From Candidatus Thiothrix putei (lineage in GTDB: Bacteria > Pseudomonadota > Gammaproteobacteria > Thiotrichales > Thiotrichaceae), in assembly GCA_029972225.1 (NCBI GenBank), contig CP124756.1:496001-560000 (forward strand): a DNA stretch of 64,000 bases, in the 5' to 3' direction. The notes beneath the pieces were generated by a model. That model was not told the origin of the DNA. It ran no database searches and saw nothing but the letters and a program-made list of their open reading frames with translations. Below, piece after piece: positions 1 to 8,127 of the stretch. The position numbers and the translations under genes are program-made. Every line of letters starts with the position of its first letter. The stretch's first letter is position 1.

Positions 1-122
1 AGCGCGACCCAGAAAATGTGGTGGCGGGCTAAGCCTTGTTTTAAGACGAAAGCATTTTGTGCGCCGATGGCGACGATTAGACCGCTGGCGATCATCGCGC
101 CTTTGAGGATGGTTTCGAGCAT
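1..122 (-). CDS. LysE/ArgO-family amino acid exporter, 5' part only
   Basis: Reads leftward and runs off the window edge; only the first 40 codons are present. The N-terminus is a hydrophobic first membrane segment followed by GAQNAFVLKQG, the signature loop of the LysE/ArgO/RhtB exporters, which pump basic amino acids or their analogues out across the inner membrane. The ATG at 120-122 fits the family's usual N-terminus. Family membership is fairly safe from the motif; the substrate cannot be told. Confidence 0.72.
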   Translation of the reverse strand, partial: MLETILKGAMIASGLIVAIGAQNAFVLKQGLARHHIFWVA

Positions 123-439
123 AGCGCCTCTGGTTGGCAGAAATGGATAGGGTGAGAGAATACAGTGACTGGTTCTTCAGCGGAACACACCATAGCAAGG
201 CAAACCGGACATATAAACGGTCAAGATAGAAAAGCCAAGGTTATAACCAACTGATATGTAAAGCTTAGTGGCACTAACAAACCGGACAAAGAAGCGGACA
301 GATGAAATAGGCAGCTCCCAAGTCAGGCGGGGTGAATACCGGAGCTATTTCCGAAAAGGTAGCTCAAACTACATTATGGATTTTCTTATTGTAGAAAGTG
401 GGTGGGTTTCTCCAATAAGAACTTGGATTTGTGTTTAGT
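123..439. other. gene-free stretch with small repeats
   Basis: No credible gene. It holds an imperfect direct repeat of about 27 bp (about 191-217 and 277-303, both starting CAAACCGGACA) and an inverted repeat, TTCTTATTG (383-391) with CAATAAGAA (413-421). The inner stem is extended by AGAAA/TTTCT. The inverted repeat could form a hairpin or bind a dimeric regulator; it lacks a T-tract, so it is not an obvious terminator. The stretch ends at the left terminal repeat of the IS30 element. Confidence 0.5.
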
Positions 440-1555
440 GAATTCAAGTAATAAGTGCATAACCCACCAACTTTTCGGCCTCTATGCCGGATAGTTCTCG
501 GAACACCTCGTAAGGTGTCTTGAATCCCAGACACTTCCTTGGTCTGTTGTTGAGTTTATGTACAGCCTCCAGTACCTGTCGGGTGGTCACGTCCAATAGC
601 CCCATTGCCTTGGGGAAGTATTGGCGTAACAGCCCATTGGCGTTCTCATTTTGCCCACGCTCCCACGAATGGTAGGGCTTGGCGAAATACGTTTCGCACC
701 CAAGGGCTTGGGCAACTTGCTCATGTTTGGCAAACTCTTTGCCGTTGTCGAAGGTGAGCGTGTGCACCCAATCCTTGAAGCTGTCCAGCAAGGTGATAAT
801 GCTGCTGGTTACGGCTTCTGCGGTCTTGTTTGCCACTGGAAAAGCTAGGCGTAGCTTGGATTTGCGTTCATCCAGTGTCACCAGTGCGCCTTGGTGTCCC
901 TTGCCGATCATGGTGTCGGCTTCCCAGTCACCGAGCCGTTCACGCTGGTTGGCTACCGCTGGGCGTTCGTCAATGTCCACTCGGTTGGGGATGCCTTTGA
1001 CGCTGCCCGTTTTACTGCCGTAACGCTGGCGGTATTTCTTCGTATGGCGGCGCAGGTTCAGGTACAGCTTGCCGCCCGCACGCTTGTCCCTGAGTACATG
1101 CTGGTAGATGGCTTCATGGCAAATAGTCGTTTTGCCTTCCGCTTTCAGTCGACCGCTGATCTGCTCAGGACTCCATTGCTGTTCCAGCAGCGTATCAATG
1201 CTGACCGCCAGTTCCGGGGTCAACTTGACCGCTTTGGGCTTGTCCGCATGGCGTTGTTGCGCTTTGGCGTGCGCTTGCTTGTGCCGATAGCCGCGTTGCC
1301 CTCGGTTGCGGGTCAGTTCACGACTGATCGTCGATTGACTGCGCCCCAAGGTTAACGCGATTGTTGCCGTCGATTCCTTCATCTTGTGCCGGGTTTCGAT
1401 ATAATGCCTCTCCTCAGAGGTAAGGTGTGTGTAAGCCATGAAGCTCTCCTGTCAGTGGTTTTTCGGGATGCTTTTTACCACATCTTGCCGCTGACCTGAT
1501 GAGGAAAATCGCATCCCGCCTCGATTAACGGGCTATGCACTTATGATACGAATTC
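440..1555 (-). mobile_element. IS30-family insertion sequence
   Basis: About 1.1 kb. Imperfect terminal inverted repeats face each other at about 440-470 and 1523-1555: each starts GAATTC and contains ATAAGTGCATA followed by a CCC block. One transposase gene fills the element. Exact ends and target duplication are not certain, because IS30 duplications are only 2-3 bp. Confidence 0.8.
444..1439 (-). CDS. IS30-family transposase
   Basis: 331 aa, a normal length for IS30 transposases. The N-terminal HTH (about residues 5-45, LTSEERHYIE then ATIALTLGRSQSTISREL) is the IS30 DNA-binding region. The catalytic DDE core is readable: D in GDWEADTMIG, D in TLTFDNGKEF and E in the NENANGLLRQYFPK block. 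It cuts and joins the ends of its own element. The frame is intact, so it is probably active. Confidence 0.93.
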   Translation of the reverse strand: MAYTHLTSEERHYIETRHKMKESTATIALTLGRSQSTISRELTRNRGQRGYRHKQAHAKAQQRHADKPKAVKLTPELAVSIDTLLEQQWSPEQISGRLKAEGKTTICHEAIYQHVLRDKRAGGKLYLNLRRHTKKYRQRYGSKTGSVKGIPNRVDIDERPAVANQRERLGDWEADTMIGKGHQGALVTLDERKSKLRLAFPVANKTAEAVTSSIITLLDSFKDWVHTLTFDNGKEFAKHEQVAQALGCETYFAKPYHSWERGQNENANGLLRQYFPKAMGLLDVTTRQVLEAVHKLNNRPRKCLGFKTPYEVFRELSGIEAEKLVGYALIT

Positions 1556-1612
1556 GCCTTTAGAAAGTATCTTGGATTATTTACGAGGTAGAAATCCGAC
1601 TTAAGAGCACAT

Positions 1613-1642
1613 AGCCATTTTGTTGCTGCCAACAAAATGGCT
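1613..1642. terminator. perfect hairpin downstream of rlaP
   Basis: A 13-bp perfect inverted repeat, AGCCATTTTGTTG, with a CTGC loop sits just past the stop codon of the leftward nucleotidyltransferase gene. It has no U-tract, so intrinsic termination is plausible but not certain. It could also protect the 3' end of the mRNA. Confidence 0.5.
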
Positions 1643-1649
1643 TAGCGGG

Positions 1650-2426
1650 TCAAATCATCAAAAACCCCCGCAAATCCCCATTCCCCAAAGCCCTCCGGCG
1701 CGGCGGCAACTTATCCACATCCGCCGCCATCACCTCCCGATACGCCGCCCGCACAAATGCCATGCATAGCGGATCAACCGCTCCCGTTTCCGCTTCGGTT
1801 TTCGTCGCCTTATCCCGAATCTGCCGCTGAAACGCCTCCAGCACCGCCACGTCATCCGTCAATGCCTGCAACAAATCCGGGAACACGACGGTAGGCATCG
1901 TGTGTTCGTGCATCACCCACAACGCGCTCAGGGTGGCGCGGCTGATGTAAAAAAACCGCTTCAACTTGATGTCCGGCGCATCCAGCGCGGCAATCATGTT
2001 ATGCGCCATCGCGCTGTAATGGTGGAAAGTCGCCTTGGCGTTGAAGGTACGCGCCACCATCTCGCGCAGCAGCGCAGCCCGTTGCGGGTCTTCGCGGTAA
2101 ACCAGCGGTGAAATCAGCCATTCCTGAATCACGCTGTTGCCGCTGTTAGCGAGTGTCATTGCCTTGCGCACATCCCAGCCGCCAATATCCAGCACCGCGT
2201 TGACAGGCAGTTCGATCACATCGCGTTGCGGGTCAAGCTGGATGTACCACTCCGGCGCATGGGCATACACAAAGCGCACATCGTAATCACTATCCGGCGA
2301 CGGAAATCCCCACGAACGGCTGCCGCTTTCAATCGCGCTAATAATCGTCACCTGATGCTGGCGAGCCAGTTCCTCCAGCTTGCCCAACACTTCCGTGCGG
2401 ATGCTGGTATTAATCCGTTCCTGCAT
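1650..2426 (-). CDS. rlaP: RlaP-type nucleotidyltransferase
   Basis: 258 aa. A DNA polymerase beta-like nucleotidyltransferase domain is shown by ESGSRSWGFPSPDSDYDVRF (about residues 35-55), in which G-S and D-x-D bind nucleotide and metal. This GSR-WGF...SDYDVRF form is that of the RlaP/YcgL family (RNA repair-associated Pol beta superfamily). Substrate and pathway are unknown here; no RtcB or RNA ligase gene is nearby. It begins directly after the stop of a second, divergent member of the same family, so the two form an operon reading leftward. Confidence 0.78.
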   Translation of the reverse strand: MQERINTSIRTEVLGKLEELARQHQVTIISAIESGSRSWGFPSPDSDYDVRFVYAHAPEWYIQLDPQRDVIELPVNAVLDIGGWDVRKAMTLANSGNSVIQEWLISPLVYREDPQRAALLREMVARTFNAKATFHHYSAMAHNMIAALDAPDIKLKRFFYISRATLSALWVMHEHTMPTVVFPDLLQALTDDVAVLEAFQRQIRDKATKTEAETGAVDPLCMAFVRAAYREVMAADVDKLPPRRRALGNGDLRGFLMI

Positions 2427-2601
2427 TTACACCTTCCCCTGATAACGTTGCAACACCTGCCCAATCTCATCCAACGCCCGTTCAGCCGCGTGCGGACGGC
2501 TCACCGCCTCGCTGATCGAGCCGAAATGCTGTTCCAGACAATCCGTCAGCAACTGGCGGATGGCATCCGTATCCGGCGCATCCGGCAAGCGGCTGGCGAG
2601 A

Positions 2602-3741
2602 TATACCTTACAGCGTCAAGACCTGAACATTTTTAAAGGTTTGAAAATTTGTTGTCATCAACTGGGTCAGTTCTTTCTTGTGATCGGTATCCAGCTTGTC
2701 GAGACAGTTGGTGATGGCCGCCTTGAAAGCGGGAAACTTATCATAGTATTTCGAGTACAAGCATTTTTTCTTGACGAACTTCCACAACCGTTCAATCAGA
2801 TTGAGGTTGGGTGAATAGGTCGGTAAAAATAATAGTTCAATATTGAGCCTTTTCGCACAGGCAAACACGGCTTCACAGCGTTGATACTTGGCATTATCCA
2901 AGACCAAAGTGATCGGTATTTTGAGTGCTAACGCTGCAATTTTTTCCAATAATTCACACACGCTGTTAGCGTTGATATAGGAGTCGTTAGTGATCGTGAT
3001 GAGTTGTAGCGTTATCGCATTGAGTGCGCCCAATACGTTGTAGCGTTGTCGACCACAGGGGGCTTTGATGAATACGCGGGAAAATGACCACAAAAACCCC
3101 AGAAACGGTGCTAACACGAAGTGGGCGGCATCGACAAAAAAAGGGCGCGTTTGCCCTCCTTAGCCTCCTGAATGCGCGGTTTTAGTTCATTTTCCAGGAA
3201 CTTTTCTTGTGCTTCCACATCAGCTTTGGCGGGTATCATCCCCACTTTATGGATGTCCATCCCTATTTTCTTCATAAAGACACGTACCCTGTCCTCACTG
3301 CGTTTGATGCCTGTCAGCTCCTCAATCTTAGCGGCTGCCGCCTTGCTGGTTGCGGGGGGATATTCACGAAAATAGGCTTCAATCTTGTCTTTATATGCCA
3401 TCAAATCACTCTGTGGTTTATTGAATCGTATTTCTTTAAGAGCTTCTAAACCGTTAGGTTGTAGGTAGGCGTTTAGGTAGGCAAGCAGCGTGGCTTCTGT
3501 AATCCTTTCCAATCGTTTGATTTCCTTATGCGTCAACTGTTGGGATTTCAGGTACAGCACGGACATTTTCTTACGGACTCTGGGATGAGGATGGCGCTCC
3601 TTCCAGTAGAACAGCTCCGCTATCTCATCCTCAGTGAAAGTGATTTTTAATGTCATACATTACTCATGGCTGCTTTTGTTACCAGTCATCTAACCATATT
3701 TCCCTGATCAAAAAAACTATTTTATGGCACGGACTGGTATA
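2602..3741 (-). mobile_element. IS630-family element, copy A
   Basis: 1140 bp including TATA at both ends, which contains the TA target duplicated by IS630. It is one of five same-length copies in the window (the others at 31498, 38745, 51020 and 60274). This copy and copy E carry GATCAGGG where B, C and D carry GATCAAGG near the left end; no other difference was seen by eye. Near identity means recent spread. It splits the second RlaP gene. Confidence 0.93.
2608..3656 (-). CDS. IS630 transposase, two frames joined by -1 frameshifting
   Basis: The first frame (3656 to 3111, 181 aa) holds HTH DNA-binding domains; the second (from 3117, 169 aa as read from its ATG) holds most of the DDE domain. 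The overlap has a run of seven T on the coding strand. A -1 slip there continues into [12 protein letters not shown], which supplies the first catalytic Asp missing from the second frame. The other acidic residues are LVLDNAKYQ and [10 protein letters not shown] purine-rich GGAGG lies about 12 nt before the T-run and may stimulate the slip. The fused product would be about 350 aa, a normal IS630 length. Confidence 0.9.
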
Positions 3742-4575
3742 CACCCGTTCCAGATCGGCTTCCTTGCGGGCAAAGTAATCTTCCAGTTGCGGCAGCGTCC
3801 ATTCACCCCGGCGGATCGCTTTCATCTGCTCCGCATCGCGCTGCAAATCCATATCCTGGTGCATCAGCAATTGCTCAACCTCACCCAGCAGGCGCACCAC
3901 GTGATAGGCGAATTTCACGTCATAACCGAATTGCTCTGTCAGTGCCTTGCGCTTGCCCTCCGGTTGTTTGGTACGGATTTTGTGCATCTGCCCGTAGGCA
4001 TACCCCTTGAACTTCGCCCAGCAGCCCTTGTGCAAAAACAATTGCCGCCGCTCACGCACCAACTTGCCGATGGGCGAGGCATACAGCACGCAATTGTCCG
4101 GCACATACAGGCTGTCGATAATGTTGGGGTTATTATCGGTCAGCAGGCGGAAATACTTGGCAATCGCAAACACCGTCACGTCATACACCCGCCCCTTGCC
4201 ACCCAACGCAGCCGTATCGCGGATATGGTGCTGCTGGTACTGCTCGAATTGCACCGAATAGCTGTCAAAACCCAGAATTTCGCCGCGCAAATGCGGAAAC
4301 ATCATCGTTTTGGGTGGAATCGCAAAGGCGTAGATGTCCATGTCGGAACTGTCGTTGCTGACCCCATACGCCACCGAACCCATGATGACTTCGTACTGCA
4401 CGGCATCGGTCAGGAAGTCGGGCGGGCTGGGCAAGAGCTTTTTTTGCTGGAGTGACTGGATGTGGCTGCTCATCGGATGACTTCTCTGGTTGTTTTTTGA
4501 CTTTTATTCTGCATTTATTCTGCAAGCACCCACTCAGGCACTTTACGTGAACCACTATTGCGGATTTTTCTTGAC

Positions 4576-4712
4576 CTCACTCCGAACTTACCCCCCATCC
4601 CCAACCCTTCCCCCGCAAGGGGTGAAGGGAGCAAGAATGAAGCGAACCAAGGATCTTGTCCCCTCCACCCCTTGCGGGGGGAGGGTTAGGGAGGGGGGAG
4701 GTTCGGAGTGAG
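4576..4712. repeat. long imperfect palindrome (MITE/REP-like)
   Basis: Outer arms CTCACTCCGAAC and GTTCGGAGTGAG (perfect complement) enclose C-rich and G-rich arms around CCCCGCAAGGGGTG / CACCCCTTGCGGGG. The whole could fold into one long hairpin. No coding frame is needed to explain it. It lies in the gap between the leftward RlaP operon and ygiQ, and resembles dispersed intergenic repeats; a C/G-rich cousin occurs at 58802-58866. Confidence 0.75.
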
Positions 4713-4919
4713 AATATTCAAATCTTGGCGAGGTCGAGTATAGCAACTTTATATCCATACCCAGCGACCGTTATTTGAAACGCAGCTTCCAATAAACGCC
4801 TCTTGGAGTTTACCAAAGCATGGCGTAAGTTGTTTACTCCACATCAATAATAAGCAAACCACACGCACCGCACAAACTGCGCTAGAATAGCCGCTTTCAC
4901 CCGTTACTGAAGCCACCCC

Positions 4920-7232
4920 ATGCTGCCCAACGCCAATCCCCACGCCCCTGTCGCCCTGTTCGACCACCCTAAATACTGGGCGGAATGCTACGACACTTCG
5001 CCGTATCTCCCCATGAGTCGTGCGGAAATGGACGCGCTGGGCTGGGATTCTTGCGACATTATTATCGTCACAGGCGACGCTTACGTAGACCACCCCTCGT
5101 TCGGCATGGCAGTCATTGGGCGGATGCTGGAAGCGCAAGGTTTCCGCGTCGGCATCATTGCGCAACCCGACTGGCATTCCAAAGACCCGTTCATGGCACT
5201 GGGCGCACCCAACCTGTTTTTCGGCGTGGCGGCGGGCAATATGGACTCGATGATCAACCGCTACACCGCTGACCGCAAAACGCGCTCCGACGACGTTTAC
5301 ACCCCCGGCGGCATGGCAGGCAAACGCCCCGACCGCGCCACGCTGGTATACACGCACCGCTGCCGCGAAGCCTACCCCGACGTGCCGATCATTATCGGCG
5401 GGATCGAAGCCTCGTTGCGGCGCATTGCGCATTACGATTACTGGCAAGAAACCGTGCGCAAGTCGATCTTGCTGGATGCCGCCGCCGACCTATTGCTGTA
5501 CGGCAATGCCGAACGCGCCGTGGTCGAAGTCGCACACCGCATCGCCTCCGGCGAACCCGTTTCCAGTATCACCGACGTGCGCGGCACCGCCTTCATCCGC
5601 CGCGACACCCCGCAAGGCTGGATGGAAATCGACTCCAGCCGCATCGACCAACCGGGCAAAATCGACCGCATTATCAACCCCTACCTCAACACCACCGAGA
5701 TGAGCGAATGCGAAGTCGAAAAGCGCAACGTGCAATGGTTTGAATACGAAGACCCGCGCAGCAAACGCCCCGACGAACACAAGCTGATCTTCCACCCCCG
5801 CGCCCGTTTAGACCGCGACACCACCGTGATCCGCCTGCCATCTTACGAAAAAGTCAGCAAAGACAAAGCCTTGTATGCCCACGCCAACCGCGTGTTGCAT
5901 CTGGAAACCAACCCCGGCAACGCCCGCGCCTTGGTGCAAAAACACGGCAGTATTGACGTGTGGCTGAACCCGCCACCGATTCCGCTAACCACGCCGGAAA
6001 TGGATTTCGTGTTCGGGCTGCCCTACGCTCGCTTGCCGCACCCCTCCTATAACGGCGTAAAAATCCCCGCCTATGACATGATTCGTTTCTCGGTGAATAT
6101 CATGCGCGGCTGCTTTGGTGGCTGCACCTTCTGTTCGATTACCGAACACGAAGGGCGCATTATCCAAAGCCGTTCCAAGGAATCCATCATTCGTGAAGTC
6201 GAGGAAATCCGCGACAAAGTGCCGGGATTTACCGGGGTGATTTCCGACCTTGGCGGCCCCACCGCGAATATGTACCGCCTCGCCTGCAAAGACCCGAAGA
6301 TCGAAGCCGCGTGCCGCAAACCCGCGTGCGTCTACCCCGACGTGTGCCACAACCTCAACACCGACCACGCCGCCTTGAAGGAATTGTACCGCGAAGCGCG
6401 TACCTTACCCGGTATCAAGAAAATCCTGATCGGTTCAGGGGTGCGCTATGACCTTGCCATCAAAGACCCCGAATACGTCAAAGAATTGGTGACGCACCAC
6501 GTCGGCGGCTATTTAAAAATTGCACCCGAACACACCGAGTCCGGCCCCCTGTCCAAAATGATGAAACCGGGCATCGGCGCGTATGACGAATTCAAACGCC
6601 TGTTCGAGAAATACACCAAGGAAGCGGGCAAGGAACAATACCTGATCCCGTATTTCATCGCCGCTCACCCCGGCACGTCTGACGAAGACATGCTCAACCT
6701 CGCGCTGTGGCTGAAGAAAAACGGCTTCCGCGCCGACCAAGTGCAAGCGTTTTACCCCTCACCGATGGCATCCGCCACCACCATGTACCACACCGACAAA
6801 AACCCGCTGCACAAAGTCACCTATAAAAGCGAAAAAGTCGCCACGGCGAAATCACCGGAACAGCGCAAGCTGCACAAAGCCTTTTTGCGCTGGCACGACC
6901 CCAAGAACTGGCCGCTGCTGCGCAAAGCGATGGCGGAGATGGGGCGGCAGGAACTGATTGGCGATGGCGAGAACCAGTTGATCCCGCATTACAAAGCGGG
7001 TGAGGAACAGTTGGTGTATGAGGCGCATCGGCGGAAGAATAAGGGTGGGGAGCATCAGAAGAGGGTGGGGAAGCCCGCGCAAGTGGCAGCGAACAAACCG
7101 AATGCGGGTAAGCCGCAGGGTGGGAAGATGTTGACGCAGCATACGGGGTTGCCGCCGGAGCCTAGAGCAGATGCTGGGGGCAAAGGCAAACCTGCCCCCA
7201 AACACAAACCATCAAACAAACAGCGGGGTTAA
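4920..7232 (+). CDS. ygiQ: YgiQ-family radical SAM protein, full-length copy
   Basis: 770 aa, the normal size for the family. The N-terminal region (1-300) is the UPF0313 N-terminal domain; the radical SAM core starts about residue 390 with the CxxxCxxC cluster motif in [18 protein letters not shown]. The biochemical reaction of YgiQ is not settled. The last 60 residues are a low-complexity tail of repeated GKP and KPN units that differs in every copy. It is the only complete copy of four sizeable ones in the window and heads a nested array of shorter ones (14549, 18613, 23738). Confidence 0.92.
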   Translation: MLPNANPHAPVALFDHPKYWAECYDTSPYLPMSRAEMDALGWDSCDIIIVTGDAYVDHPSFGMAVIGRMLEAQGFRVGIIAQPDWHSKDPFMALGAPNLFFGVAAGNMDSMINRYTADRKTRSDDVYTPGGMAGKRPDRATLVYTHRCREAYPDVPIIIGGIEASLRRIAHYDYWQETVRKSILLDAAADLLLYGNAERAVVEVAHRIASGEPVSSITDVRGTAFIRRDTPQGWMEIDSSRIDQPGKIDRIINPYLNTTEMSECEVEKRNVQWFEYEDPRSKRPDEHKLIFHPRARLDRDTTVIRLPSYEKVSKDKALYAHANRVLHLETNPGNARALVQKHGSIDVWLNPPPIPLTTPEMDFVFGLPYARLPHPSYNGVKIPAYDMIRFSVNIMRGCFGGCTFCSITEHEGRIIQSRSKESIIREVEEIRDKVPGFTGVISDLGGPTANMYRLACKDPKIEAACRKPACVYPDVCHNLNTDHAALKELYREARTLPGIKKILIGSGVRYDLAIKDPEYVKELVTHHVGGYLKIAPEHTESGPLSKMMKPGIGAYDEFKRLFEKYTKEAGKEQYLIPYFIAAHPGTSDEDMLNLALWLKKNGFRADQVQAFYPSPMASATTMYHTDKNPLHKVTYKSEKVATAKSPEQRKLHKAFLRWHDPKNWPLLRKAMAEMGRQELIGDGENQLIPHYKAGEEQLVYEAHRRKNKGGEHQKRVGKPAQVAANKPNAGKPQGGKMLTQHTGLPPEPRADAGGKGKPAPKHKPSNKQRG

Positions 7233-7930
7233 TCCAGCGGGCATTTCCCTCCTGTCACCGACTGGTCAAGCCCACCAGCCATTGCATCATGGCGTGTGCG
7301 TTCAACCAAAAACTGGGCAGGACGTTGATAAGCCCCCGTTTTGTTCACCCAAAAACCTTCACAACTGGTTGAACCACAGGTTGGACAAGTGCGCCCAGCA
7401 CGGGTAACGCTAACGGGGCGTTGCAGTGGACTATCCGCTTTAGCTGATTGTGTCCACTCCATCAGTTTGACGGAATGTGCCTTGTCACTGAACAAAACCC
7501 GCGCTACGCCATCCGTACCCCGCTGCATCACCCAAAACAACCGCCAACCATGCGGGGAAATTGGCGGGCAACTTTTGTCCTGAATTGCCAGCCATTCGCG
7601 GGTTTCCGGGCGGTTGTCGGTTTCCACTGCCAACCCCGCCAATGGGCAGGATTGCTTTGGCACTACCGCCGCCACGCTTTCCGGCAATGCTTGGATTGCC
7701 AGTGGCAAATCTCTATCAGGCGGTAGCTTGCCTCCAAAGACACGCGCATCCCCCCGCTCCAACGACACGCTCACCGTATGGTTTGCCAGCTTGTCAAAAT
7801 CCGCCTGACCCAGTTTTGTATTTTCCCCAGCAGGCTTGATCGCCTCAGTTTTGCAGCCACCCAATGCGGTAACAGTGAACAGCAAAACCAGCAGGCAGTA
7901 GACAATTGGGAACTTTGTGTTACGTCTCAT
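7229..7930 (-). CDS. predicted lipoprotein
   Basis: 233 aa from the ATG at 7928-7930. A longer reading frame extends upstream, but this start gives a clean signal: MRR, hydrophobic core, then a lipobox VTALGGC at about residue 26. Four later cysteines include a [11 protein letters not shown] cluster near residue 190. It is probably exported and lipid-anchored. No family recognised. It is convergent with ygiQ and overlaps its stop by 3 bp, so the cargo was joined very tightly to the ygiQ end. Confidence 0.6.
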   Translation of the reverse strand: MRRNTKFPIVYCLLVLLFTVTALGGCKTEAIKPAGENTKLGQADFDKLANHTVSVSLERGDARVFGGKLPPDRDLPLAIQALPESVAAVVPKQSCPLAGLAVETDNRPETREWLAIQDKSCPPISPHGWRLFWVMQRGTDGVARVLFSDKAHSVKLMEWTQSAKADSPLQRPVSVTRAGRTCPTCGSTSCEGFWVNKTGAYQRPAQFLVERTRHDAMAGGLDQSVTGGKCPLD

Positions 7931-8127
7931 CGTATCCGTATCCTTTACAAATGTTGGCAGCAATTGTATAGCACATAACCAACTGAAATGATTGCCATGT
8001 TTTATATTGTTACAATATTTAACAAAAAATATGCAAATGATACTTGAAAAAAAAAAATACAAATGGCGTATAACTACCGACCAACGGCATTCATGCACCA
8101 ACCCCAAGCATCACAGGAGTGAGCCTC

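Larger units (their letters stand above)
2427..4473 (-). pseudogene. second RlaP-type nucleotidyltransferase, split by IS630 copy A
   Basis: The upstream part (4473 down to 3742) shows GSVAYGVSNDSSDMDIYAF, the G-S ... D-x-D nucleotidyltransferase motif, at about residues 32-50. The downstream part (2603 down to 2427) encodes the last 58 residues. Removing IS630 and one TA leaves 909 nt, 302 sense codons in frame, so the gene was intact until the insertion. As it stands the protein ends in 19 residues of IS sequence (ending EIWLDDW). It differs clearly from its neighbour, so the pair is not a recent tandem duplicate; two paralogues with different partners are likely. Confidence 0.8.

Noticed and set aside
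2608..3656. Reading the IS630 transposase frames as decayed pseudogenes
   Set aside because: All five copies share the same frames and the same T7 slip site; decay would differ between copies.
5985..6746. Long open frames antisense to ygiQ, repeated in each copy
   Set aside because: They mirror the codon structure of a GC-rich gene, lack credible starts, and their repetition only follows from the ygiQ duplication.
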